From DTSX01 sp964008355 (lineage in GTDB: Bacteria; Pseudomonadota; Gammaproteobacteria; Steroidobacterales; UBA11654): a stretch of DNA of 5,261 nt. This document shows, in pieces, positions 1 to 5,261 of the stretch. The notes beneath the pieces were generated by a model. It did not search any database. It was not told where the DNA came from and saw only the letters and a list, made by a program, of their open reading frames with translations. The stretch covers positions 1 through 5,261 of the forward strand of contig CAXGBD010000084.1 in assembly GCA_964008355.1 (NCBI GenBank), read 5' to 3'. The translations under genes were made by a program, and so were the position numbers. The first letter of the stretch is position 1. The number at the start of each line of letters is the position of its first letter.

Positions 1-441
1 GGATTCTCTATTGAAGATTTTGCAAAATCCCATCCTGGTGGCTCAATCGGAAAAAGAATACTGCTCCTGGTTGAAGATATAATGCACACCAATGATGAAA
101 TTCCAATTGTCTTCGAGAATGAAACATTAGCACAAGGCTTAATTGAAATGTCACAAAAAGCACTGGGAATGACAACTGTTGTTAATAAAGAAGGAGACCT
201 TGTTGGTATTTTCACAGACGGTGACCTTAGAAGAAAACTTGAAGAAAATGTTGACATACAAAAAACCCTCATGCATGAAGTTATGACAAAAGATTGTTTG
301 ACTGCTGCACCTAATACACTTGCTGTGAAAGCTATTGAAATGATTCAGGCAAATAAAATTACCTCACTGGCTGTGACTAAAGGCACAAAAGTGATAGGCG
401 CTCTAAATATACACGATCTTTTTAGGGCAGGAGTGATGTAA
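1..441 (+). CDS. kdsD: Arabinose-5-phosphate isomerase KdsD, C-terminal part (5' end outside window)
   Basis: KdsD interconverts D-ribulose 5-phosphate and D-arabinose 5-phosphate, the first step towards Kdo, in the cytoplasm. The open frame runs from base 1 with no start, so the gene is cut by the window edge; an internal ATG at 82 is not the true start, because the upstream codons in the same frame encode family-specific sequence. The visible 146 residues begin with the end of the SIS (sugar isomerase) domain, including the SHPGG motif (visible residues 10-14) whose His is thought to be catalytic in the E. coli enzyme. Two CBS domains follow: about residues 26-85 (beginning DIMH, with IFTDGDLRR) and about 93-146 (ending in HDLFRAGV). 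This matches the usual SIS-CBS-CBS layout. The stop codon directly abuts the kdsC start, so the two are almost surely co-transcribed and translationally coupled. A paralogue such as GutQ is possible in principle, but the kdsC-lptC-lptB context favours KdsD. Confidence 0.96.
   Translation, partial: GFSIEDFAKSHPGGSIGKRILLLVEDIMHTNDEIPIVFENETLAQGLIEMSQKALGMTTVVNKEGDLVGIFTDGDLRRKLEENVDIQKTLMHEVMTKDCLTAAPNTLAVKAIEMIQANKITSLAVTKGTKVIGALNIHDLFRAGVM
429..433 (+). promoter_or_regulatory. Ribosome binding site of kdsC
   Basis: An AGGAG stretch lies inside the last codons of kdsD, 8 bases before the ATG at 442. It is one of the two clearest Shine-Dalgarno sequences in the window and fixes the kdsC start immediately after the kdsD stop. 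Confidence 0.75.
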
Positions 442-972
442 ATGGCCCCATTACAATCTTTCTCAAAAGAATTGGTCTCCATTGCAAAAGAGATAAAGTT
501 GATCGCCTTGGATGTAGATGGAGTTCTAACTGATGGATCTCTTTATTTTGATGATGACGGTAACGTAGAAATTTCATTCAATGTAAAAGATGGTTATGGA
601 ATAGTTTCACTTAGGAAGAAATATGGAATTGAAACGATTATCATTTCTGGAAGATCATCTAATGCTTTGTTGCACAGGATAGCAGAACTTAACATCTCCA
701 GATTTTGGGTCAATCAACCAAACAAACTAGAAGCAATCAACATCATTATTCAAGAAGGAGTTATAAAGCCAAATCAAATCCTATATGTGGGTGACGATAT
801 ACCTGATCTGGAGGTAATCGAAAATGTCGGGCTTTTTGTAGCAGTTCAGGATGCTCATGAGATGGTAAAAGAAAAAGCACACTGGATAACAAATGCTTCT
901 GGTGGACAGGGAGCTGTTAGAGAAGTTTGTGATTTAGTTCACTATTCTATTGAAAATAATGATTATGACTAA
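442..972 (+). CDS. kdsC: 3-deoxy-D-manno-octulosonate 8-phosphate phosphatase KdsC
   Basis: KdsC hydrolyses Kdo 8-phosphate to Kdo and phosphate in the cytoplasm, supplying the sugar that links lipid A to the LPS core. The 176-residue protein is a cap-less HAD-superfamily phosphatase. Motif I is DVDGVLTDG with the nucleophile Asp24 and the acid/base Asp26. Motif II is the Ser69 of ISGRSS, motif III the Lys95 of QPNK, and motif IV is GDDIPD with Asp118, Asp119 and Asp122 for Mg2+ binding. The C-terminal GGQGAVREVCD (about 154-164) is characteristic of KdsC and helps separate it from other small HAD phosphatases. Length is close to the E. coli enzyme (188), with a shorter N- or C-terminal tail. 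The start follows a good AGGAG and abuts kdsD; the 3' end overlaps lptC. Confidence 0.96.
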   Translation: MAPLQSFSKELVSIAKEIKLIALDVDGVLTDGSLYFDDDGNVEISFNVKDGYGIVSLRKKYGIETIIISGRSSNALLHRIAELNISRFWVNQPNKLEAINIIIQEGVIKPNQILYVGDDIPDLEVIENVGLFVAVQDAHEMVKEKAHWITNASGGQGAVREVCDLVHYSIENNDYD

Positions 973-1561
973 TTATTTGACTAAGCTTGTCATCTTGGCT
1001 CTACTAGCGATTGGAAGTAGTTTTATTTATTTTTTTAACTTTTATTCCGATGAAGATCTTGAAACACAAGACATAATCTCAACAGATTATACGATCAAGA
1101 ATGCAAAATTATTTGGAACCAATACAGAAGGTAAATTTCTCTATAAGATCATTGCAAAAGAAGCCAAAGTTAATCGTACTAATCAACAAATATACTTAAC
1201 CGGAGTGAATATAAAATATGATACTCACCAAAATATCGATTGGGTAATTACTGCTGACAAAGGACAAGTTTTATCGAGCTCAAATGTCTTGGTGCTGAAC
1301 GGAAACGTCATCCTTGAAAACTTGATCAAAAAGAGCAATGAAGCCATGCCTTATTTGTTACTACCAGAACTGAATGTTGCTTTTACTAATGCTATCCTCG
1401 AAAAAACTAAGCTCACAACCGAATACCTTGAAGTTAATCCAAGCACCTACACCATAACAACCAATAGAAATGTTCTCATTAAAAAAGATGACATTACAAT
1501 TCAAGCACAAGGTCTCACAGCGCATATAAAAGAAAATGAACTCAAGTGGGAAAGACTTTGA
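965..1561 (+). CDS. lptC: LPS export system protein LptC (inner-membrane bitopic subunit)
   Basis: LptC anchors to the LptB2FG transporter by one transmembrane helix and accepts LPS in its periplasmic beta-jellyroll before passing it to LptA. From the ATG at 965 the protein has 198 residues (E. coli: 191). It has a short N-terminal segment with one Lys, a hydrophobic helix at about 8-26, then a beta-rich periplasmic domain. LptC-like stretches include YTIKNAKLFGTNTEGKFLYK, then W-V-I-T-A-D-K-G, V-L-N-G-N-V and T-T-E-Y-L-E-V-N-P. In-frame alternatives are TTG 950 and ATG 959; 965 is preferred because it leaves about seven residues before the helix, as in E. coli, and gives the smallest overlap (8 bases) with kdsC. 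No start has a clear Shine-Dalgarno, which suggests coupling to kdsC. The C-terminus ends at ELKWERL, seemingly short of the conserved tail (often ending near V-R-G-x-Y). No lptA follows, which is unusual. Confidence 0.88.
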   Translation: MTNYLTKLVILALLAIGSSFIYFFNFYSDEDLETQDIISTDYTIKNAKLFGTNTEGKFLYKIIAKEAKVNRTNQQIYLTGVNIKYDTHQNIDWVITADKGQVLSSSNVLVLNGNVILENLIKKSNEAMPYLLLPELNVAFTNAILEKTKLTTEYLEVNPSTYTITTNRNVLIKKDDITIQAQGLTAHIKENELKWERL

Positions 1562-2283
1562 GTATATTAGTAGTAGAAGATTTAGAAAAAAATTACAACA
1601 CTAAAAAAGTTGTCAAAAATATTAGTGTTAATGTAAAGAGTGGTGAAGTTGTTGGATTACTAGGACCTAATGGCGCTGGTAAAACAACTGCCTTTTACAT
1701 GATTGTAGGACTCATCTCTTGTAGAAGAGGTCGAGTTTCAATCGATGAATATAATTTAACCAACCTTCCAATGCATCATAGAGCAAAAATAGGTCTAAGT
1801 TACTTGCCTCAGGAAGCATCTATTTTTAGAAAACTTACAGTCGAACAAAATATCGTCGCTGTTCTCCAAGCACAGCCTGGTTTGAAAACTATTGATATTG
1901 AGGAAAAGCTTGAAGATCTTCTTACCCAAATGAATATCAATGATCTCAGAACCTCATTAGGGATTAGCCTTTCTGGAGGGGAGAGAAGAAGAGTAGAAAT
2001 CGCCAGAGCATTAGCAACAACACCAAAATTTATTTTATTGGATGAGCCTTTTGCAGGTGTTGATCCAATTTCTGTTATAGACATCCAAAGAACTATAAGA
2101 GATTTAGCTCAACAAGACATTGGGATCTTAATTACTGATCATAATGTAAGAGAAACACTTGGAATATGTACAAGAGCCTACATTATGAATCAAGGATCCG
2201 TCATTACTTCTGGAACGCCTCAGCAAATCTTAGAAAACAAAGATGTTAAAAAATTCTATTTAGGGGATAATTTTAGAATGTAA
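1558..2283 (+). CDS. lptB: LPS export ABC transporter ATP-binding protein LptB
   Basis: LptB is the cytoplasmic ATPase that, as a dimer under LptF and LptG, powers extraction of LPS from the inner membrane. With the TTG at 1558 as start the protein is 241 residues, the same as E. coli LptB, and the numbering then coincides: Walker A GPNGAGKTT with Lys42, the Q-loop LPQEASIFR with Gln85, and Phe90/Arg91 in the groove contacting LptF/G. The signature is LSGGERRRVEIARAL, followed by Walker B LLDEPFAGVDP with catalytic Glu163 and the switch His195 in LITDHNVRETL. The C-terminal YLGDNFRM matches the family. A GTG at 1546 would add four residues (MGKT) but has no ribosome binding site; the TTG has GGGAAAG just upstream and overlaps the lptC stop as TTGA. 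The partners lptF and lptG are not in the window. Confidence 0.95.
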   Translation: MSILVVEDLEKNYNTKKVVKNISVNVKSGEVVGLLGPNGAGKTTAFYMIVGLISCRRGRVSIDEYNLTNLPMHHRAKIGLSYLPQEASIFRKLTVEQNIVAVLQAQPGLKTIDIEEKLEDLLTQMNINDLRTSLGISLSGGERRRVEIARALATTPKFILLDEPFAGVDPISVIDIQRTIRDLAQQDIGILITDHNVRETLGICTRAYIMNQGSVITSGTPQQILENKDVKKFYLGDNFRM

Positions 2284-2353
2284 ATCATATTTTTTTACAT
2301 ACAATTACTCTCAGTTCTTCATACAAAAAACATTCTTAGAAACAGGTTAAACA

Positions 2354-3700
2354 ATGCAGCAGCCAGATAATAATTTAGGTCAATTGATACAAGATCTTGA
2401 AAGTGATCAGGTCGCAGGCATTAGAAAAACTCTAACCTCTCTTAATCCTCCAGAAATTGCAAGACTGCTAGAGTCCTTAACAGTTGGTAAAAGAAAAATC
2501 ATCTGGCAACTGGTAGATCAGGAAGATGAAGGTGAAATATTGAAGGAATTAGTGGATGACGTTAGACAAAATCTAATTGAAGAGATGGATGCCTCAGAAC
2601 TCATCGCAGTAACCCAGGATATGGAATTGGATGATTTAGCTGATCTCTTAATAGATATACCAGAAGCAATTACAGAACAAATCATTACAGCCTTGGATCA
2701 ACAAGATCAAGTCAGACTTGAGTCAGTAATGTCTTTCGAAGAAAACACCGCAGGAGGCTTAACCAATCCACGCATTGTCTCAGTCCGTAGGGGAATAACA
2801 ATAGAAGTCTTAATTCGATATCTGAGAAAACTAAGAAAACTCCCTGAGGATACAAATTATATTTACATTATCAATAAACATAATGAATATCTTGGAGCGG
2901 TCAAACTTGTCGATTTATTTGTCGAAGACAAAGGAAAAAATATAGAAGATATTATGGATGAATCAGTAAAACCATTTACTGCAGAGACAGATTCTCATCA
3001 AGTATCATTAGACTTTCAGGATTTAGATATAATCTCAGCACCAGTTGTCGATGATCAAAACAAACTCTTGGGACAAATTACCATTGATGATGTAGTGGAT
3101 GTCATTCAAGACCAAGCAAATAGTGAAATATTCAACATGGCTGGACTAGATGATGAGGACGACATATTTGCTCCTGTCCTGGTAAGCTCAAAAAGAAGGG
3201 CTGTATGGCTTGGAATGAATTTGGTTACCGCATTCATTGTTGCTGGTGCAGTTGGGCTCTTTAAAGAAATTCTTGGACAAATCGTTATTCTCGCGGTTTT
3301 AATGCCTATAGTTGCAAGCATGGGTGGTGTAGCAGGAAATCAAACACTAATTTTAGTCATTAGAGGTATAGCAACGAAAAAAATCCAGCGATCCAATGCA
3401 ATTAAGCTACTAATTAAAGAAGGTTCAGTTGCATTATTGAATGGTTTAACCTGGTCCATTGTTGTTTCAGTTTTAGCGGTGGTGTTATTTCAGACTCCTT
3501 GGAATATTGGGTATATAATCGGGGCAGCAATGTTACTAAATATTCTTGCATCTGCTATTGCTGGAGTTTCAATTCCATTTTTATTGAAAAAAGTAGGTAT
3601 TGATCCTGCCTTAGCTGGAGGAGTGATGATGACCACCTTAACAGACGTGTTGGGTTTTATAACCTTTCTAGGTCTGGCTACTTTGTTTCTTTTAGAATAA
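2354..3700 (+). CDS. mgtE: Magnesium transporter/channel MgtE
   Basis: MgtE is a homodimeric Mg2+ channel of the inner membrane, gated by its cytoplasmic domains, which bind Mg2+ and close the pore when internal Mg2+ is high. The 448-residue protein has the standard order. An acidic helical N-domain occupies about 1-125. A linker with FEENTAGGL (about 128) follows, then two CBS domains (about 135-195 and 198-258, the second containing SAPVVDD and ITIDDVVDVI). A charged connecting helix leads to a membrane domain from about 282 with some five helices. The pore signature MPIVASMGGVAGNQTL (about 317-332) and the terminal TTLTDVLG are present; Asp431 in the latter corresponds to the Asp near residue 432 that sets Mg2+ selectivity in the Thermus protein. 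The ATG has a weak AGG seven bases upstream (2344-2346). The 70-bp leader is too short for an M-box-type Mg2+ riboswitch, and I see no strong promoter, so read-through from lptB is likely. Confidence 0.95.
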   Translation: MQQPDNNLGQLIQDLESDQVAGIRKTLTSLNPPEIARLLESLTVGKRKIIWQLVDQEDEGEILKELVDDVRQNLIEEMDASELIAVTQDMELDDLADLLIDIPEAITEQIITALDQQDQVRLESVMSFEENTAGGLTNPRIVSVRRGITIEVLIRYLRKLRKLPEDTNYIYIINKHNEYLGAVKLVDLFVEDKGKNIEDIMDESVKPFTAETDSHQVSLDFQDLDIISAPVVDDQNKLLGQITIDDVVDVIQDQANSEIFNMAGLDDEDDIFAPVLVSSKRRAVWLGMNLVTAFIVAGAVGLFKEILGQIVILAVLMPIVASMGGVAGNQTLILVIRGIATKKIQRSNAIKLLIKEGSVALLNGLTWSIVVSVLAVVLFQTPWNIGYIIGAAMLLNILASAIAGVSIPFLLKKVGIDPALAGGVMMTTLTDVLGFITFLGLATLFLLE

Positions 3701-3741
3701 AAAAGAAGCTACTCTATGAAGTTAATGATTTCTTCTTTTTT
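3699..3741. terminator. Possible weak bidirectional terminator between convergent genes
   Basis: An A-rich arm AAAAAAGAAG (3699-3708) and its exact complement CTTCTTTTTT (3732-3741) could pair as a 10-bp stem with a 23-base loop. It ends in a T run on the plus strand and a T run on the minus strand. It spans the mgtE stop and the 3' end of the convergent phospholipase gene, the right place for a shared terminator. The stem has only two G-C pairs and a large loop, and part of it encodes the phospholipase tail, so support is modest. Confidence 0.25.
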
Positions 3742-4857
3742 TCCCATACCGTCACGATACCCTAGCTCTATAAGCTCTTGAGTGTAAGGTGATTCAAAGA
3801 GCAAAAAGCTAAGCATTTCTGATTTAGTATCTTTTGAGAAGCCTAAGCCCTTGAGTAAAGCCCTAATGGTAAGTGGTAAACATTTGTAGTGTTTTTGAGC
3901 TAGATCATTAAGATCTTCAGATGGAGCTACGATCAGATAGTCTAAATGTTTCATCAATTTCTTATCCGTTTTTATCTCTACACCTTTTGTATTTTTTATA
4001 ATTTGATTAATCCGGTCTAATCTTTCTATATCTGATTGCAATCCATCGGCAAACAAAGCATCAAGCGTATATCCTGCTATCTTTTCAAAAGAAGGGTATC
4101 GATCATGATGATCAGAAGTTGGCAATCTCTCACCAGTCTCATGGGTACTCACAATTAATAGCTTTTCAGCACCTAGTCTAATCGCTGGTGACAATGGAGT
4201 GGCTTGCCTCATTGCCCCGTCTCCATAATATTCATTATCGATTTGGACAGCAGGAAAAATAAGTGGTAGAGCAACACTAGCCATCAAATGATCTACATTA
4301 ATCTTGGTTGCTTTACCCTCTCGAAGAAATCGTTGCCAATTAGTGCTGACATTGCTGGATTGGAAAAAAGTACAGGATTTTCTAGATTTGTAACTTGCTG
4401 ATGTAATTGCTAAAGATTCAAAATTAGATTGATTCAGGTTCTCTTCAATATTTGAAAATTGGATATGCTCTTTTATAAGTTTTCTTAAAGGTTGATTATC
4501 AAGCAAGGATTTAGGATTGGAAATTAAAAACCCCCCCGAAATAATAGTGAGAAACCAGAGAATGCTACTCCTAAGCATCGTTAAGGGATCAGTTCTATAG
4601 ACCTGATTTATTTCAAAATTAGCCCAAACATCAATTAGATGTGCGATGCTGCTTTGATGAAACTTATTCGCTTCTGCTGCGAGCAAAGCCGCATTGATGC
4701 TACCGGCGGAAGTTCCACTAATGACCTTGAAAGGAAATTGTGTTCCGTTGTGAAGAATTGCTGAAATAGCTTTGAGCACACCTACCTGATAAGCTGCTCT
4801 TGCGCCTCCTCCCGGTAAAATCAAACCAATTTTTTTAACGAGTCTATTATCTGACAT
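3709..4857 (-). CDS. Patatin-like phospholipase family protein
   Basis: This is a putative serine lipid acyl hydrolase of the bacterial patatin (RssA-like) family; the actual substrate cannot be read from the sequence. The 382-residue protein starts with the oxyanion-hole motif PGGGARAAYQ (15-24). The nucleophile elbow G-T-S-A-G follows with Ser50, and the catalytic partner Asp213 lies in YYGDGAMRQ, completing the Ser-Asp dyad. The segment ASVALPLIFP (193-202) just before the Asp is typical of the family. There is no signal peptide; a hydrophobic stretch at about 99-112 (ILWFLTIISGGFLI) may associate with membrane. The C-terminal 130 residues, with LSFLLFESPY and ELIELGY, resemble the longer ~380-residue subgroup. 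The ATG at 4857 gives a family-typical N-terminus but lacks a visible Shine-Dalgarno. It is transcribed divergently from the peroxiredoxin gene and converges on mgtE. A G7 run lies inside it (4531-4537). Confidence 0.9.
   Translation of the reverse strand: MSDNRLVKKIGLILPGGGARAAYQVGVLKAISAILHNGTQFPFKVISGTSAGSINAALLAAEANKFHQSSIAHLIDVWANFEINQVYRTDPLTMLRSSILWFLTIISGGFLISNPKSLLDNQPLRKLIKEHIQFSNIEENLNQSNFESLAITSASYKSRKSCTFFQSSNVSTNWQRFLREGKATKINVDHLMASVALPLIFPAVQIDNEYYGDGAMRQATPLSPAIRLGAEKLLIVSTHETGERLPTSDHHDRYPSFEKIAGYTLDALFADGLQSDIERLDRINQIIKNTKGVEIKTDKKLMKHLDYLIVAPSEDLNDLAQKHYKCLPLTIRALLKGLGFSKDTKSEMLSFLLFESPYTQELIELGYRDGMGKKEEIINFIE
4531..4537 (-). repeat. Seven-G homopolymer inside the phospholipase gene
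   Basis: On the coding (minus) strand seven G are followed by five T (plus strand: A5 at 4526-4530 then C7). It encodes the Gly-Gly-Phe of ISGGFL at about residue 108-110. Such a run stands out in this AT-rich sequence and is a potential slippage site; the frame is intact here. Confidence 0.7.
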
Positions 4858-4883
4858 AAATTAGAATATAATCGTGAAGCATC

Positions 4884-4914
4884 TTATTTTATAACGTAAT
4901 ATTATTTTATACGT
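4884..4914. repeat. Direct repeat TTATTTTATA(A)CGT, 18-bp period, with overlapping dyad
   Basis: TTATTTTATAACGT (4884-4897) recurs as TTATTTTATACGT (4902-4914), differing by one A and starting 18 bp apart. The second copy also forms part of a dyad, AACGTA (4893-4898) and TACGTT (4910-4915), with an 11-bp spacer. Its place in a divergent promoter region suggests a possible regulator site, but low-complexity AT sequence can produce such matches by chance. Confidence 0.45.
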
Positions 4915-4920
4915 TTTTAT

Positions 4921-4925
4921 GGAGA
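4921..4925 (+). promoter_or_regulatory. Ribosome binding site of the peroxiredoxin gene
   Basis: GGAGA lies five bases before the ATG at 4931, a good Shine-Dalgarno that fixes this start and hence includes the N-terminal signal peptide in the product. Confidence 0.75.
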
Positions 4926-4930
4926 ACGGA

Positions 4931-5261
4931 ATGCATAAGAAAATTATTAGACTGTTAATCTCATTGATCTGTCCTTTTCTGATCATTGGACCATCTCTGG
5001 CTGATATCAATATTGGCCAAAAAGCACCAACTTTTAATCTACAGGACCAAAACGGTACGTGGCATAAGCTTGAAGACTATAAGGGCCAATGGGTGGTATT
5101 ATACTTTTATCCAAAAGACGGCACACCAGGCTGCACTACTGAGGCATGTAATTTCAGAGATAATATTTTTGAATTTCAAAAACTGAATACCCAAATATTA
5201 GGCGTCAGTTTGGATAATGTTAAATCTCATCAAGAATTTAGCGAAAAGTACAGTCTTCCAT
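4931..5261 (+). CDS. Secreted PrxQ/BCP-type peroxiredoxin, N-terminal part (3' end outside window)
   Basis: This is a thiol peroxidase of the AhpC-TSA/PrxQ (BCP) family, which reduces hydrogen peroxide and organic hydroperoxides. The frame opens at ATG 4931 after a GGAGA and runs to the window edge, giving 110 residues. Residues 1-24 form a Sec-type signal peptide: basic M-H-K-K start, hydrophobic core, and an S-L-A cleavage motif before Asp25. The mature part opens with IGQKAPTFNLQDQNG, then WVVLYFYPKDGTPGCTTEAC. The peroxidatic Cys68 is in the T-P-G-C-T motif, and Cys73, five residues later, is the resolving Cys typical of the PrxQ subfamily. FRD and GVSLDNVKSHQEF also match. Family members are usually cytoplasmic; the leader predicts a periplasmic enzyme, needing a periplasmic thiol donor. 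Cys14 is not in a lipobox (Ile precedes it), so a lipoprotein is unlikely. The catalytic Arg would lie beyond the window. Confidence 0.92.
   Translation, partial: MHKKIIRLLISLICPFLIIGPSLADINIGQKAPTFNLQDQNGTWHKLEDYKGQWVVLYFYPKDGTPGCTTEACNFRDNIFEFQKLNTQILGVSLDNVKSHQEFSEKYSLP

Larger units (their letters stand above)
4858..4930. promoter_or_regulatory. Divergent intergenic region with candidate promoters
   Basis: The 73 bp between the two divergent start codons must hold both promoters unless transcription enters from elsewhere. It is extremely AT-rich. On the plus strand there is an exact TATAAT (4867-4872) and a TATAAC (4890-4895), either usable as a -10 for the peroxiredoxin gene, but neither has a convincing -35 at 16-18 bases. 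A CTGACA at 4851-4856 resembles a -35 box but is only 10 bases from the first. On the minus strand TATATT (4870-4865) could serve the phospholipase. Assignments of individual boxes are uncertain. Confidence 0.4.

Noticed and set aside
1809..2084. Minus-strand open frame of 91 codons inside lptB
   Set aside because: It lies entirely antisense to the highly conserved ATPase region of LptB and its translation shows no recognisable domain; it is a shadow frame.
2253..2296. Possible terminator after lptB: ATTCTA/TAGAAT stem followed by a T7 run
   Set aside because: The stem is six A/T-rich pairs with a 15-base loop and is separated from the T run by ten bases, so it does not have intrinsic terminator geometry.
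2294..2325. Possible mgtE promoter (TTTACA followed by TTCATA or CATACA)
   Set aside because: The -35-like box is fair but no -10 with acceptable match is found at 16-18 bases; read-through from lptB is simpler.
3106..3321. Minus-strand open frame of 71 codons inside mgtE
   Set aside because: It is antisense to the MgtE membrane-domain entry and has low-complexity Ser-rich sequence with no ribosome binding site.
3302..3350. MgtE pore signature has GGVAGNQ where many members have GGNAGTQ
   Set aside because: Variation at these positions is common among proteobacterial MgtE proteins, and the selectivity Asp431 is retained, so there is no reason to infer altered function.
4931..5005. Cys14 in the peroxiredoxin leader as a lipoprotein attachment site
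   Set aside because: The residue before Cys is Ile rather than Gly, Ala or Ser, and a normal S-L-A signal peptidase I site follows at residues 22-24.
4986..5186. Plus-strand open frame of 66 codons at the right end
   Set aside because: It is in another frame of the peroxiredoxin gene, whose own frame carries a Shine-Dalgarno, signal peptide and catalytic cysteines.

Overview
This is an AT-rich window (roughly mid-30s % GC by eye) from what looks like a Gram-negative gammaproteobacterium that makes Kdo-containing lipopolysaccharide. The evidence is a tightly packed kdsD-kdsC-lptC-lptB block whose proteins match the classical gammaproteobacterial families residue for residue at their active sites. 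Small gaps, overlapping genes and AT-richness suggest a compact, possibly streamlined genome. The species cannot be named from the sequence.

Layout: 1-441 is the C-terminal part of KdsD (arabinose-5-phosphate isomerase, cut by the left edge). 442-972 is KdsC (Kdo-8-phosphate phosphatase). 965-1561 is LptC, the inner-membrane, periplasm-facing component of the LPS transporter. 1558-2283 is LptB, its ATPase, apparently starting at a TTG that overlaps the lptC stop. After a 70-bp gap comes a full-length MgtE magnesium channel (2354-3700). It converges with an 8-bp gap on a patatin-like phospholipase on the minus strand (3709-4857). A 73-bp divergent intergenic region with a short direct repeat and a dyad separates this from a secreted PrxQ/BCP-type peroxiredoxin (4931 onward, cut by the right edge).

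How they work together: KdsD and KdsC catalyse the first and third steps of Kdo synthesis. LptC and LptB are parts of the LptB2FGC machine that extracts finished LPS from the inner membrane and passes it to the periplasmic bridge. The bridge protein gene lptA, normally between lptC and lptB, is absent, and lptC and lptB overlap by a few bases. The genes that usually follow lptB (rpoN, hpf, ptsN and relatives) are also absent, leaving mgtE next to lptB. These two gaps in an otherwise conserved locus are the most interesting features here. I see no CRISPR, insertion sequence, tRNA, rRNA or defence system, and nothing that qualifies as a new multi-gene system.
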